Assembly: GCA_009761415.1 (NCBI GenBank)
Contig: QUOL01000005.1
Span: forward strand, 1,116,001 to 1,180,000
Reading direction: 5' to 3'
Length of the DNA stretch: 64,000 nt
Origin: Sarcomyxa edulis
Taxonomy: Eukaryota > Basidiomycota > Agaricomycetes > Agaricales > Mycenaceae
Part shown: piece by piece, positions 10,836-22,979 of the stretch
Layout of the letters: each line of letters opens with the position of its first letter
How positions within the stretch are numbered: the first letter of the stretch is position 1
Position numbers and translations under genes: made by a program
Notes under the pieces: model-generated
The model's input: the letters and a program-made list of their open reading frames with translations, nothing else
Databases searched by the model: none
Told to the model about the DNA's origin: nothing

Positions 10836-13356
10836 ATGATCACCCTCATCCTTCAAGCCATTGCTGTTTACGCTGTATCTTGGGCATTCTGGCTGTTCTT
10901 GGGACCCTTTGTCACCAAGTCTTCTCTAGACAACATCCCGGGCCCTCCGTCGCACTCGTGGTGGAAAGGTAGCTATTTATTCTGAACTTACTAGTTGCTT
11001 TCGACACATTGTCATTCTTTCACCAGGTAATTTCTCCAAAATCTTCGATCGCGAGGGATGGGCATTTCACCGTTATATATACGAAACATATGGCAGTGTC
11101 ATAAAAATCTATACTCTCTTTGGCGTACGTCGGTGACCGAAGTGGTACTTCTCTGGCTCATCGTCAGAATATCCAGGACAGGCAACTCCTCGTCTATGAT
11201 CCCAAGGCGATGCATCACGTCATCGTCAAGGTCAGTCTCTGAATACGGACAAAAATGCATCTTATATTGCCTACAGGACCAAGATGTCTATGAAGAGACC
11301 GGTCTATTCATCCAGTAAGACTTCAAATTTTCTCTCCTCATGGTTTACCTAAACTTCTCCAGGGGTAATCGCTTGATGTTCGGTATGGGCCTCTTGGGGA
11401 CTCTGGGCAAGTAATGATCCGTTGGACTTCCTCCGAATCTCAACTGAACAGGCCACAGGCGATCATCATCGAAAACAACGAAAGATGTTGAATCCTGTGT
11501 TTTCAATCAACCATATGCGTGAGATGATACCTATATTCAATAAAATCACCGGAACGGTTTGTTCCAAGTCTCCTTAGTCATCCCGTAGTATGCTTATACT
11601 ATTCCTCAGCTTCGCAACACACTTTCCCGCAAACTGGAGAAGGGCCCGCAAGAGGTGAGTTCTTAGTCGAGTATCGACACGTTTTCGGTCTCACAAATCA
11701 CTAGATCGACATGCTGAATTGGATGACTCGGACGGCATTGGAGCTGATCGGACAAAGCGGTCTTGGATACTCATTTGACCCTCTCATCGATGATACAGAC
11801 AATCATCCCTACAGCAAGTCTATCAAGAACCTTGTGTTTGTGCTCCTCCCTCCTCACAGTCTACACTACTCTTACATGCTCAATTTTTACATCAGGCCTG
11901 CGACATTCAATCTACTGATCCTCCGCCTCTCCTTGCCTTACCTTGTGAAACTCGGACCCCCCAAATTCCGCGCCTTCCTCGTCAAGCTCATACCCTCTAG
12001 GGAAGTCCAACGAGTCCGTGAAATGATCGAGATCATGGACCAGACATCGAAGGAAGTGTTCGAAGCCAAGAAACGAGCACTGGAAGCAGGAGATCACGCG
12101 GTCCTAGACCAGATCGGTCAAGGAAAGGATATCATGAGCATTCTTCGTACGTCATTGCACTTGAATTTCAAGCTTCGCCATAAATGAACTTGCCGTTATA
12201 TTGACAGTAAAGGCCAACATGAACGCTTCGGATGAAGATAAACTTCCTGATACCGAGCTACTTGGTCAGATGTCGTGCGTTCTACTCACTTTGGCTATAG
12301 CTGTTCAGACACAAATTAATTTGGAGGAGATAGGACTCTCATATTCGCTGCTATGGACACGACCTCTTCTGCTCTAGCACGTATTTTACACCTCTTGGCC
12401 CTTCATCCTGAAGTTCAAGATAAACTGCGCAAGGAGATACGAACCGCGTACACTGACCGAGATGACCTAGGCTATGACGAACTGGTCGCTCTGCCATATC
12501 TAGATGCAGTATGTCGGGAGACCTTGCGGCTGTGAGTCTCAATATGTCCCTCGCTATTCGAAGTTTAACATTGCCCGCTAGGTATCCACCCGTGTCCACG
12601 GTTTCACGGACGTGAGTGAATAACTTTCTGTGTTTAATGATATATCATCACAATGATTTCATTTTCTTAGCACTTGCAAAGATGCCATACTCCCACTTTC
12701 CAAACCTATCGTTGGAGTGGATGGAAGACATATCAGTGAAATCCCGATCCGCAAAAATACAAACGTTATTGTCTCAATCATAGGCTCAAACCGGAATCCC
12801 GAAATCTGGGGCCCCGATTCGTACGAATGGAAGCCCGAACGGTGGGTTTCTCCCCTTCCGGATTCTGTCACCGAAGCGCATATCCCTGGAATTTATTCAA
12901 ACTTGTAAGCACTTTCCCTCTGCTGCCCTCACACATCTAATTTTGTCTTATCATGCTAGGATGTAAGCTTTCTCAGATAATAATGCACTCCTCGTGCCAT
13001 CGACTCACATCTTGTCAAGGACGTTTATTGGAGGCGGCCGAGCTTGCATGTACGTGCTTCGCGCCACTTCCCACTTCAAGCGTTCACTGCTGACGTGATC
13101 TATTCCATCTCAGCGGTTTCAAGTTCTCCCAATTGGAAATGAGTACGTTGCGCGAGTCGTATCATGGTGCTAACATGTGCTGATTACCCATCCAGAGGTC
13201 GTTCTATCCCGGCTCCTCCAAACGTTTGTTTTCGAGCCCTCGAAAGATCAAGTATATTGGAACATGACCGGTATCGCGACTCCAACAGTGGGCTCGGGGG
13301 TTGACAGGAAGTTGCAGATGCCTTTGAAAGTGTCGCTCGTTGCGAATAGTGCTTGA
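10836..13356 (+). CDS. Cytochrome P450 monooxygenase, tandem copy 1
   Basis: About 15 exons from ATG 10836 to TGA 13354-13356. An N-terminal membrane anchor (MITLILQAIAVYAVSW) is followed by a proline-rich hinge (NIPGPPSHSWWKG). The I-helix oxygen-activation motif reads AAMDTTSSA, the K-helix ExxR is ETLR, the PERF-like region is WKPERW, and the haem-binding loop is FIGGGRACIG with its cysteine ligand. It ends VSLVANSA. Intron 11407-11458 uses a GC donor where copy 2 uses GT. A 3-nt microexon (12960-12962) adds the Met of SNLMTF. An intron with donor GTTTGT after KNLV joins in frame to PATFN. Family role: ER-bound haem monooxygenase using cytochrome P450 reductase; substrate unknown. It arose with copy 2 by duplication of a roughly 3.6-kb unit including the promoter. 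Confidence 0.92.
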
Positions 13357-14393
13357 GATATCTGTTGGTTCGAACTGTGCAGATCTGACGCGTCACCGCC
13401 GTGAAATCAACCTGTGCCTATAAGTATGCAATCTCTTTTGGGACAATTGCACCACAAGTGGGTGCTCGCTTCGTTCCTCTCTCATCGACGTGCAGACCTC
13501 GATAGATGAGGTTGAAAAGTGCAGAGAGTCATAGAGTTCTTGAGAAGTGCCTGAGCAAGAACTGAGCGGGAGACTATGAATTTAGGACGCGTCCGACGCG
13601 ACGCGTGTATTTGTTCCTAGCGGACGCTCCTGCCAAATAGAGAGAATTTGAATTTCGCAGATATCTGCGGACGTCCCTTCGCTTCCACCTCCCACTTCCA
13701 GTTTTGTCGGACCTGGGCCTGCAACCTGATAGATCTCAAAACAGACATGATCGTATAGCGATTATCCGAGTGCTTCGAATCATAATCAATGATCTTATCA
13801 CCACACTTGCCGGATGTTTTCCGTTCCCGTGGGATGTCCTTACATACTAGCCGTCTCTCAATTGTCTCGATGGAGCTCTATTTCGAAGTCTTATAGGTCA
13901 ACTCGGGGAGGTTTCTGTATTACCGGCAGATACTCAGAGAACTCTTCGCCAAAACGTCAACACCCAGCTGGTACCGGAGCTAAGATGGTGCGTAATGGCT
14001 GCGCGATTTTCTCCATACCGCCCATCATTCCAATTCTCTAGTCTCATGCCATAACTTACTCTGGTTGTAACTCTAGGTTATCACAAACGTCCCAATATCG
14101 TCCTCTTACCGCTCAAACGTCACCCCTCGGCCGAGGCCATTTCTGCCACTGTAAGGACAGCCCGAAGTAATGCGGGGTTTTGTCATGATAAAACACGAAT
14201 TAAGGACAGAAGGCCCCAGAGGTAGTCATTTCAATTGACGGAAGAAGCAAGTTTTCTGTCATATGGTACATGCGTGTCTAAAAACAGGACGCTGATCTTG
14301 GCTTCCGTTCCCATGTCCTCTAGCTATTGGAAGTATATAACGTCCAAATGCAAATGATTTCTCTGATCACAGCTGTTTGGCCTCCGTTCCAAC
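13357..14393. other. Intergenic region with promoter of second P450 gene
   Basis: Matches the region upstream of copy 1 in patches. A GACGCG cluster at 13586-13607 is followed by GGACGCTCCTGCCAAATAG. The block 14220-14345 (GTAGTCATTTCAATTGACGG to TATATAACG) corresponds to 10655-10790. TATATAACG at about 14333-14341 is the likely TATA element. No gene is supported here. Confidence 0.6.
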
Positions 14394-16949
14394 ATGATCA
14401 CCCTCATTCTCCAAGCGCTTGCTCTCTACGTTGTATCTTGGACACTCTGGCGTTTTCTGAAACCGTTTGTTACTAAATCTCCTCTAGACAACATCGCGGG
14501 GCCTCCATCGCACTCGTGGTGGACAGGTATTCGCTAACTATCATCTCAATCGTGACTTCCATCATACTGACGTGCCCTCTAGGTAATTTTACCAAGGTGT
14601 TCGATCCCAATGGATGGGAATTCCACCGTCACATGTACGAAACATATGGGAACGTCGTCAAAATCAACACTCTTTTTGGTGTATGTTTTTAGGCAGAACA
14701 CTCGCTCCTCCACTTCTGACTCACCACAATGTTGTACAGGACAAGCAACTCCTCATCTGTGATCCCTTGGCGTTGCATCACATAGTTGTCAAAGTCAGTC
14801 TACCCAAACGTATCTTAAGGGTGAACTGGAGCTCATGTAGTACTCACAGGAGCAATATATATATGAAGAGACCTCCTTATTTATACAGTAAGACTATCTG
14901 TGACTTTCCTTCCTCGTTGATACCCATCGTTCCTCTGTAGGAGTAACCGCATGATGTTTGGTATGGGTCTCTTAGGAACTTTGGGTGAGTACCTTGTCGA
15001 CTCGACTGTATCTCCAGGAACTTACGATATATCTCCAAGGTGAACATCATCGCAAACAACGCAAAATGTTGAACCCCGTATTCTCGATCAACCACATGCG
15101 CGAAATGATACCCATATTCAACAAGATCACTGGCACAGTTCGTTTCATAAGTCTTTGGTCATATATTTGTATACTGATAACGACTTGCAGCTTCAGAGTA
15201 CACTTTTTGCCAAGGTCGCGAAAGGTCCTCAAGAGGTGAGTCACTGACCTCAACATCGAGGGTTTGCTACGACCAACGACAAAATCCACAAGATCGATAT
15301 GCTGAACTGGATGACTCGAACGGCGTTAGAGCTCGTCGGACAAAGCGGTCTCGGATACTCATTTGACCCTCTCGTCGACGACACGGATAACCATCCATAC
15401 AGCAAATCCATCAAAAACCTCGTGTCCGTGTTCACTTTACTTCCATCCTGCAGCACAGGTCTTACTTCTACATTAGCCCAGCCCTGTTCAGCCTCTTAAT
15501 CGTCCGACTGTCCTTGCCTTACATTGTCAAACTCGGCCCCGCAAAGTTCCGTGCCTTCGTTGTAAAGTTGATACCCTCCAGACGGGTCCAGCGACTCCGT
15601 ACGATGGTCGACATTATGGACCAGACCTCGAAGGAGGTTTTCGAAGCCAAGAAACGAGCCATACAAGCAGGAGACCATGCGGTGCTGGATCAGATCGGCC
15701 AAGGAAAGGATATCATGAGTATTCTCCGTCAGCGATGTCTTCGGATCCCAGGCTTTGACATAGACTGACTTGCCGTAATATTTACAGTCAAGGCTAACAT
15801 GAAAGCTTCAGAGGAAGATAAACTTCCAGATTCCGAGTTACTCGGTCAGATGTCGTATGTTATGCTTATTTATCTACAAAGTTATCCACACGAATTGACC
15901 TGAGGGAATGAGGACTCTCATATTCGCTGCTATGGACACGACTTCTTCGGCTTTGGCCCGTATCCTACATCTCCTAGCCTTACATCCTAAAGTGCAAGAT
16001 AAGCTGCGCAAGGAAATACGAGATGCGTATGGAGACCGGGCTGACCTTGGTTACGACGAACTGGTCGCTCTTCCATATCTAGATGCAGTATGTCGAGAAA
16101 CATTACGGCTGTGAGCTTCGATATTCTCCCCTGTCATCCAGAATCTCCCACTCATCCCTGGCTAGATATGCTCCTATATCTATGCTATCCCGAACGTGAG
16201 TAACAGAATTTCCTTTCATACTGAAACAAACGAACACGATTGGATAGCACCCGCAAGGACACCATACTCCCTCTTTCCAAACCCATCATCGGTGTGGACG
16301 GCAGGCAGATTACGGAGATCCCCATTCCCAACGATACGAATGTTATCATTTCCATTATGGGCTCGAACCGAAACCCCGAGATCTGGGGGCCTGATTCGTA
16401 CGAATGGAAGCCCGAACGTTGGATCTCTTCCCTGCCGGAAACCGTTACTGATGCGCATATCCCTGGAATCTACTCCAACTTGTGAGTCTTTACCTCGTCC
16501 GTTCGCTCGCAAAGCTGCTGAACACTGCTAATCAATGATTCAAGAATGTAAGCTGTCTTCGAATGATACACTCCTTAGGATTATCGGCTCATTTTACATG
16601 AAAGGACGTTCCTCGGCGGTGGTCGAGCTTGCATGTACGTACTTCGTCTTCTATGCCAACTTGACTCTTCAGTCTTCTAGCGTGTACTAACGTCCTTTCG
16701 CCCACAGAGGCTTCAAATTCTCACAACTGGAAATGAGTTCGTCGTCCTCAAAGTTCAATACCTACCAATACTAACCATTAACGCCCTTCCTTAGAAGTCG
16801 TCCTGTCCCGACTCCTCCAAACATTCGTCTTTGAGCCCTCCAAAGAGGAAGTATACTGGAATATGACTGGTATCGCGACCCCGACGGTAGGTTCTGGAGC
16901 TGATAAGAAGCTGAAGATGCCGTTGAAGGTGTCTCTGGTTTCGGCTTAG
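14394..16949 (+). CDS. Cytochrome P450 monooxygenase, tandem copy 2
   Basis: Same exon plan as copy 1, from ATG 14394 to TAG 16947-16949. The N-terminal anchor is MITLILQALALYVVSW. Functional motifs are all present: AAMDTTSSA (I helix), ETLR (ExxR), WKPERW and FLGGGRAC with the haem cysteine. It ends KVSLVSA. The region after KNLV looks frameshifted if read straight through, but an intron with a GTCCGT donor and an ATTAG acceptor restores KNLVPALFS, matching copy 1. The 3-nt microexon is 16545-16547 (AAT), flanked by introns 16482-16544 and 16548-16604. No disabling change was seen, so it is probably functional. Substrate unknown; differences from copy 1 are spread over the length, so this is not a very recent duplicate. 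Confidence 0.92.
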
Positions 16950-18782
16950 TGGTTGGTGGTTGAGATCGCGATTTCTGGTGGGTGAGGACGAGGACGGACT
17001 GAGTTTGCATTGTACGATTGCTGTATATATGAATGGATAAGAACAATAAGTATGTTGTCCATCTTTATTTCTGATTTCCAACCGTTTGAAACGACTCGTC
17101 ATAATTCATGGAGAGTATGCTAAAGAAAAAATGAACTCTTAGACCTCGCAGGAAAGGATCATGACACAAGGCCAACCTTGAGAGACTTGTGGCACGTACC
17201 ACCATCGACCTTCCCGTGAAGCTCATTTCCGAGATGGATGTGCGAAACGGTGCTCAGGCTGGCGATTGACCCGGTCGTCGGGGGCTATATGAAAGACTCA
17301 GAAAGAGGAGCATCCTGGGCACTGCGCACGTTTATATCTCTTCGCTGAATGTGTACGGTCTACGACGTCCCTGTTGTCCAGATCCACAGGTCCAAGCCAG
17401 GAGTTTCTTTGCCTTTGGGTCAAGAAGTACGCGCCGTCGGGATCGTTGTCTATGCTATCCAAATGAGAGAGGAAGTTTGGACTCAGAGTCCGACATGCGA
17501 TCAAGACAAACAGTTCCGGTCTCAAGTTTCACTCGTTCAGTCAGTCATACCCCTATAGATCATAGTGTCCTCTTGACATCTCGTTCAATAAACGACCATG
17601 CTCCGAGCCCACGCCAGTATATTCTCTCTTCCTATTCCTCCTTTCGTACAGCCTTCTCGATTCAACGAAGGCTAGATCGTAACATGTGAAACTGCAAAAA
17701 TCCCAATCGCACTAAATAGGGGCCGTAACATAGGACCCCTATACCACCATTTGCCTCCGGTGTTGCCTAGAACGAGTCCACGGATCCAAATCTGACGCGT
17801 CGCGTGCTCACGTGACAATGATATACCACGCGTTTGCCTCCGGCTCCGCGTTGCAAGCCCATCACTATCAGTATCTCTCCGCCATCTGCATCGCTCTCGG
17901 ACATCCCGGTGCACTCGGGCTCTTGACGATGATGAGCCTGCACCGCGCATCGAGTTTTCGGGTATGTTACCCACTCTCGTGCAACCTGGTTACCACCCAC
18001 GGTCGTATATGTATTGGATCCCAATCCGTGAATAGGTTTCAAACCCCATATGCATACGGGAAAATAAATTATGCAGTGAGAGGGAGCACCAAATGTTAAA
18101 TATTGCCCATCCACTCGGAATGATATCTGACCATATCCATCCTCGTGTGCAAGGTGGAAATTCCGAGACGGACCTCCAATTTCGAGTGTGAAGTCACATC
18201 TTGGAAACAAACGGACCTCATGATGATCATTCGTACGAGACCTAGCAACTGTAATATAGCGTATATGGCTATGGACATGGAAACATAAGCATTGTGAACG
18301 CGTTGGACGTGTATCTTCCGAGTCCCGGAGAAACAGATTTTTCGAGTCCCTCGTGTGTGAAAGAAATACACGAAGGAGGTCTTGGTCGGGGAAAGGATTT
18401 TTTTTAAAATGAAGACACGCACTGCCAGTGGTTTCTCGCGAGAGTAATGGACGACTAGCCGAAGGATACGCTGGGCCATCGTAGTCGGAACGATGATGGT
18501 GGAAGCGTGAATCTAGAGGGGGTGGATTAGATTTTTGGATTTAGAGCTTAGAAGAGGGTGGTTCGAAGTGGGATGAGGGGGGATTAGTGTTATAGTTAAG
18601 CTCGAGGACCAGGGGGTGGCGATCACTCTAGGTAGCGAGAGCGGTGGATGGAAGAAGCCGTTGGTCGCGTGGAAGTGGAGACAACGTGGGAGTAGACACG
18701 ATCGATTATGTAATCACTCCTCATACCCTCTTTAGTGACTGAACTTGTGACCAAAACCACCGGCTGCTCGTCGTTGAACACG
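16950..18782. other. Intergenic region, no gene seen
   Basis: 1.8 kb between the second P450 and the Ser/Pro-rich gene. Open frames here are short and lack recognisable motifs. A GACGCGTCGCG run followed by a CACGTG E-box (17793-17816) is the only regulatory-like feature noted. The last 250 bp before the downstream gene are purine-rich on the + strand (18500-18680). Confidence 0.5.
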
Positions 18783-21700
18783 ATGACAACGACCTCGAGC
18801 TCATCGTTCACCCCATTCCCAACGTCGTCGTCGTCGTCGTCGCCGCCGTCCCACTTGTCATCGCCCTCATCCCCGCCGCGTCGACGTACTGCAGTGCCTG
18901 TTCCTCTTCTTCTAGAGTCATTCCCCGTTCCTCCTTCTCATATACCACCAAGTCCTGCTCCACCTTCATCTCCAAATCCACCTCCAACTCGTCCACCTTC
19001 AGTGCCCCTTCCTCCTCTCCCAGACCGAGATTCTTCATCTTCAAATCTTTTATTTCTATCCTCGTCTGCTTCTTCTCGTTCACGCCGTGCTTCAAAACTT
19101 TCTCTATCCTCCGTCTCTACTCACGACCCGACAAGTCCAAAACTCACCTCATCAAGAGACTCCATCGCTTCTATATCCTCTCGCTCAATTCGTTCATTCT
19201 CTTCTTCTCGCTCAAATGGCCCACCACCCTCCATCGCCTTTTCAATCACAGAACACCTCGCTGGATTTCAACACGATTCTGGGTCCCTGGAACAACTAAC
19301 TCGCATCACAGTATCTCCAATGCCCCCACTCTCAGACCTCGACGAAGACCCAGAAAATGTCCTCCGCATCCCACTCCTTCAATCCTCATTCAGCAGGAGA
19401 CCCACGCCGTCCATCACTTCTGACCTACCATCTCCACATCCAGACGATTCTATTGCCTCCATTGACATGCGTGACCTTCCTCCAGCAGAAGACGAAGACG
19501 AAGATGATGACATTGTGCCTGGCACTAACGGCAATGTCAGTTCTAATGGCGACCTGTCCAATCTTAACGGCTTCCCGTCCAATCTTGATACCGACCCGTC
19601 CAGTCTTGACGGCAGCAACGTTACTTTCCCTTCTTCCCAAGGCATCGCGTTTCCAGGGTCCGAAACCGACATCGACGCCGACGACGCCCGCGCACTTCAT
19701 CTCCACATGAGAGCGACCCGTTCACGCAGCGAATCCCACAAGCATAGTCTCAAACGGAGGAAAGCCTCCATTCCTGCTCCCATGCCTAGTCACATCCAAG
19801 TTCAAAACCAGGATGCTGCTGACCCAAATATCACCCCAAAGCAGGAGCAAGCGCAGGCACGCACACCAAGCCCCGACATCGCCGACATCCTCTCTTCCAG
19901 CACTCGATCTAGACGACGGTCGCGTCACTCCAGTTCCGCATGGAGTGGTAGCAGGAGTCAGAGTCGCAGCAACACCAAGAGCAGCCATAACGCGAGGCGG
20001 GCGTCCAGTCCATACGGGCAGAGTCATGGGGAAGGGTATGGAGACGAAGCAGATGCGTACGGGGGGATAGACATGCATATAGTAGATACAGATACAGCGA
20101 GGAGTACATCCACTCGAGGTGATGCCCGCGCTTTTGTTCGAGAAGGTGGCGTTGATGGACATCGACATCGACATCGGAATCAAGGGGGCCACACGAACGG
20201 GGATGGCAATGGCGGCGATGATGGACACCTAGACGAAACCGCTCTCGCACAGCTCGAAAGAGATTTAGAAGGTGATGGGGATTCGGATTCGAGTTTGGAT
20301 TTGCATACGCCGTTACCGTTAGTCCTTTCCTTCCTCCATTGTTCCTTCAGGAGTTTCGATTGAACTCCTTCGGATACTAACCATACACCCCTCAGACACC
20401 TGATGCTTCGCCACGGTCTCCTCTCCCCCAATTCCAAACTTTTGCCGCGGTCGACGACGACGCCGTTGTTGAACAATCGGCCGGGGAGTACGATGAGTGT
20501 GCTTTCGACTAGTGAGTTCTAGCCCGTTGTCTCCTGATTCCCATTTCAATTCCCATTCCACCTCCTTCCCTCCTACTTCCCTCCCTTTCAACCTCCTTTC
20601 AACCTCCTTTCAACCCCTCCCCTGTCCCTACGACACACACTAACACCCCACCCAATCTAGCAGCATCCATAATGACAAAATCAGGCATCCTTAAAGACGA
20701 ACGAGATACTCCAAAACGACGCGTTAGGCATCGGGATGGGAAGATGCTGAGAGGTGGTATCGGGCTGACGACTGGGCTGGGGTGGAGTGATAGGTATGTT
20801 TACTCTCAAGTCGAAATCTTTGTCTTTTTCGTTTGTTTTGGCATGCCTACTTGCGTGTCTATTCGGGTCTCTCTAATTCGCGTTCCTAAGCGCTCAGCGC
20901 CGTTGCCGTTTTCGTTCTTATGCGTAACATCCAGCGCATCCACTAACCAATTCCCTCCTTCTTCAGTGAAGACGAAGACGCCCCATCTCCATTAACACGT
21001 CGCATCTCATCTCTCAACCTCTCTCGTCGCTCCTCAGCATCATCCATCCAATCATCCGCACATCCACTCTCTCGGTCTTACAGCAGCGTACCCGAAGAAG
21101 ACGAAGACGAATGGCGGCCGCAGAGAACACCCCATTCTTCTCTGCCGCCTATCAAGAACCGTACTTCCACGTCTTCACTTGCACTGGCCATTCCGTCTTC
21201 GTCGAAATCCACTCCAGGCAGGAGTGTCCAGCGATCTGCTTCTGAATCGAGTTCACAGTTGCGTAAACGCCAACATGAACACGAGCGCGAACATCTACCG
21301 CACTATAGTGAACGCGAACACGAACACGAACACGAGCAACATGACCACCATCTACACCACGAAGACATGAACATGGTGAGAACCCCCTCATCTGCATCTA
21401 CGACGAGTATTCCTATGCCCAGTACGCCTCAAGACGCGTACGATCCTCGTCCCAGCACTAGCAGTTACACTCACAACCAAAGTCACTATATAAAGCAGAT
21501 CAACAAGGAAGACAAGGTCCTACCTCCTTTACCCACTTTACGGCATTATCCATCCAGTATCAGCGTCAGAGCCCAGACCGGTCATCCTCATACTCCAGCT
21601 AGTGGTATCAAACCAGGTAGTATCCCGAGATCACGAACGTACTCCTCGGCGTCGTCGAGGAGCGCTTCGTCTGCTGGTAAGGGGAGTCAGAGTCCTTCTT

Positions 21701-22173
21701 CTCTCAAAGCTCCTCCGTCGGTTCCTGTCATGCCGTCTACACCGAGACCTCTACGTCTACCACAAGCTCGGTCTGCGTCTTCGGGGGATAGACCAGCTGT
21801 ACCAGTTCCTATGCCGTCGCCTTCATCGCATCCGCCACCACCACCCTCTTCATTCTCTTATTCCTATTCAGGTTTTCATTCGAGTCCTGGTTCCGGTCTG
21901 AAACCGCTAGGTATCCGTCCACCTTCTCTACCATCAAGTCCAACCACACCTCCCGCGTCCGGACAGGGATCGAAGCCGAAACCACGTACAGGGACGGGGA
22001 TGGTGTACCGTACGACGTCGTATTCGGGGTTGCGGCCTACTACTATGACTACGGGTAGTCCTGGCGGTGGTGGTGGTGGTGCAGGAGGGACGAGCCGGCT
22101 CCGGATGCCTTCGTCTTCTCTTTCTTCTTCGAGTCCTAGGGCTTCGACAGTCCCTAGGCCTATCGCACTATGA
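18783..22173 (+). CDS. Ser/Pro-rich disordered protein of unknown function
   Basis: Four exons: 18783-20317, 20396-20511, 20661-20793 and 20967-22173. They join in frame to about 996 aa. The first ATG at 18783 was taken (MTTTSSSS). Most of the protein is low complexity: poly-Ser from TCG repeats, Pro/Ser tracts, an Asp/Glu patch (EDEDEDDD), Arg/Ser blocks and a His/Glu repeat (HEHEREH, EHEHEHEQ). The least biased stretch spans exons 2 to 4: LMLRHGLLSPNSKLLP, then SGILKDERDTPKRRVRHRDG, LRGGIGLTTGLGWSDSED and SPLTRRISSLNLSRR. That core is probably the conserved functional part. I do not recognise a named family. The many Ser and basic sites would suit a phosphoregulated scaffold, which is inference. 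Confidence 0.75.
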
Positions 22174-22979
22174 ACAAAAAAGCCTGAAGTTTTTCTTCGG
22201 CATGTGCATAATTTGTCTGACCGTCGACGGTCGATATTGCCTTTTGACGGCATGGCCCTTCCGACGGTATTTTTTCGGGGATCAAGCGTGTATACCATCG
22301 TGCTGTTCCCTCCGCCCTTCCTCACTCGTTACTCTACAGCTGGATCACGTACACCCTATCACTACCACCCTCACTATCTATCCAGATTCCCTTTCCCCTT
22401 TCCCGCGCAACCTAACATCTATATAATACTGCTGTACCACCTTGTCTTTCACCGGTTCTCTCTTCCGTGTTCCATCTTGTTCGTTGCCTCGTCTCGTCTT
22501 ACCTTTGTCATACACACCCCTGCCATTCTCTCAGAAACCCCACATTCCCTTCAGTTTATTTATTTCATCTACGTCAGCATCAACACCAACCATCGATATC
22601 TACAAAGTGTCCTCCCTCTTTTGTGCATTATCCTTCATCTTTACTACATCATCTCCCCTGCCTTCGCTCCTACAAATCGGAACTGGAATTGGAACCCGCA
22701 ATTGGATTCGGAATGGATTTCTTAGTATTAGTGTCTCTCTCTGTCTCTACAATATATATAACTCTGTCGCTTACCTTTTTTCGTTTCTTCTCCTGTGGAT
22801 CTGGACTTCTTGTTACCTTCCTTTTCCCCTCTTCATACCCCCACTAGCTTGTATATGGTCATAAATTGAATAGAAGTAATTATTGTTTCTTTTTTCGTGC
22901 ATGTAATGGTCTTTTTAATTTATAATGCAGTTACTTACGGACACACAAGAGATCGACCGGAAGAACGAGACGATCAGCC
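22174..22979. other. Intergenic, pyrimidine-rich; duplicated segment
   Basis: Strongly C/T-rich on the + strand, which produces overlapping open frames without protein-like features. Part of it (about 22728-22870, with TCTACAATATATATAACTC and GGATCTGGACTTCTTGT) is similar to 24817-24975 between members 1 and 2 of the F-box-like array. This marks one edge of the tandemly duplicated unit. Confidence 0.55.

Noticed and set aside
15420..15520. Apparent frameshift in P450 copy 2 after KNLV
   Set aside because: An intron with GTCCGT donor and ATTAG acceptor gives KNLVPALFS in frame, parallel to copy 1; no defect is needed.
22204..22864. Overlapping open frames of 120-170 codons on the plus strand
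   Set aside because: They arise from a pyrimidine-rich stretch and translate to Ser/Leu/Phe/Pro-biased sequence without motifs; part of the region is a duplicated spacer.
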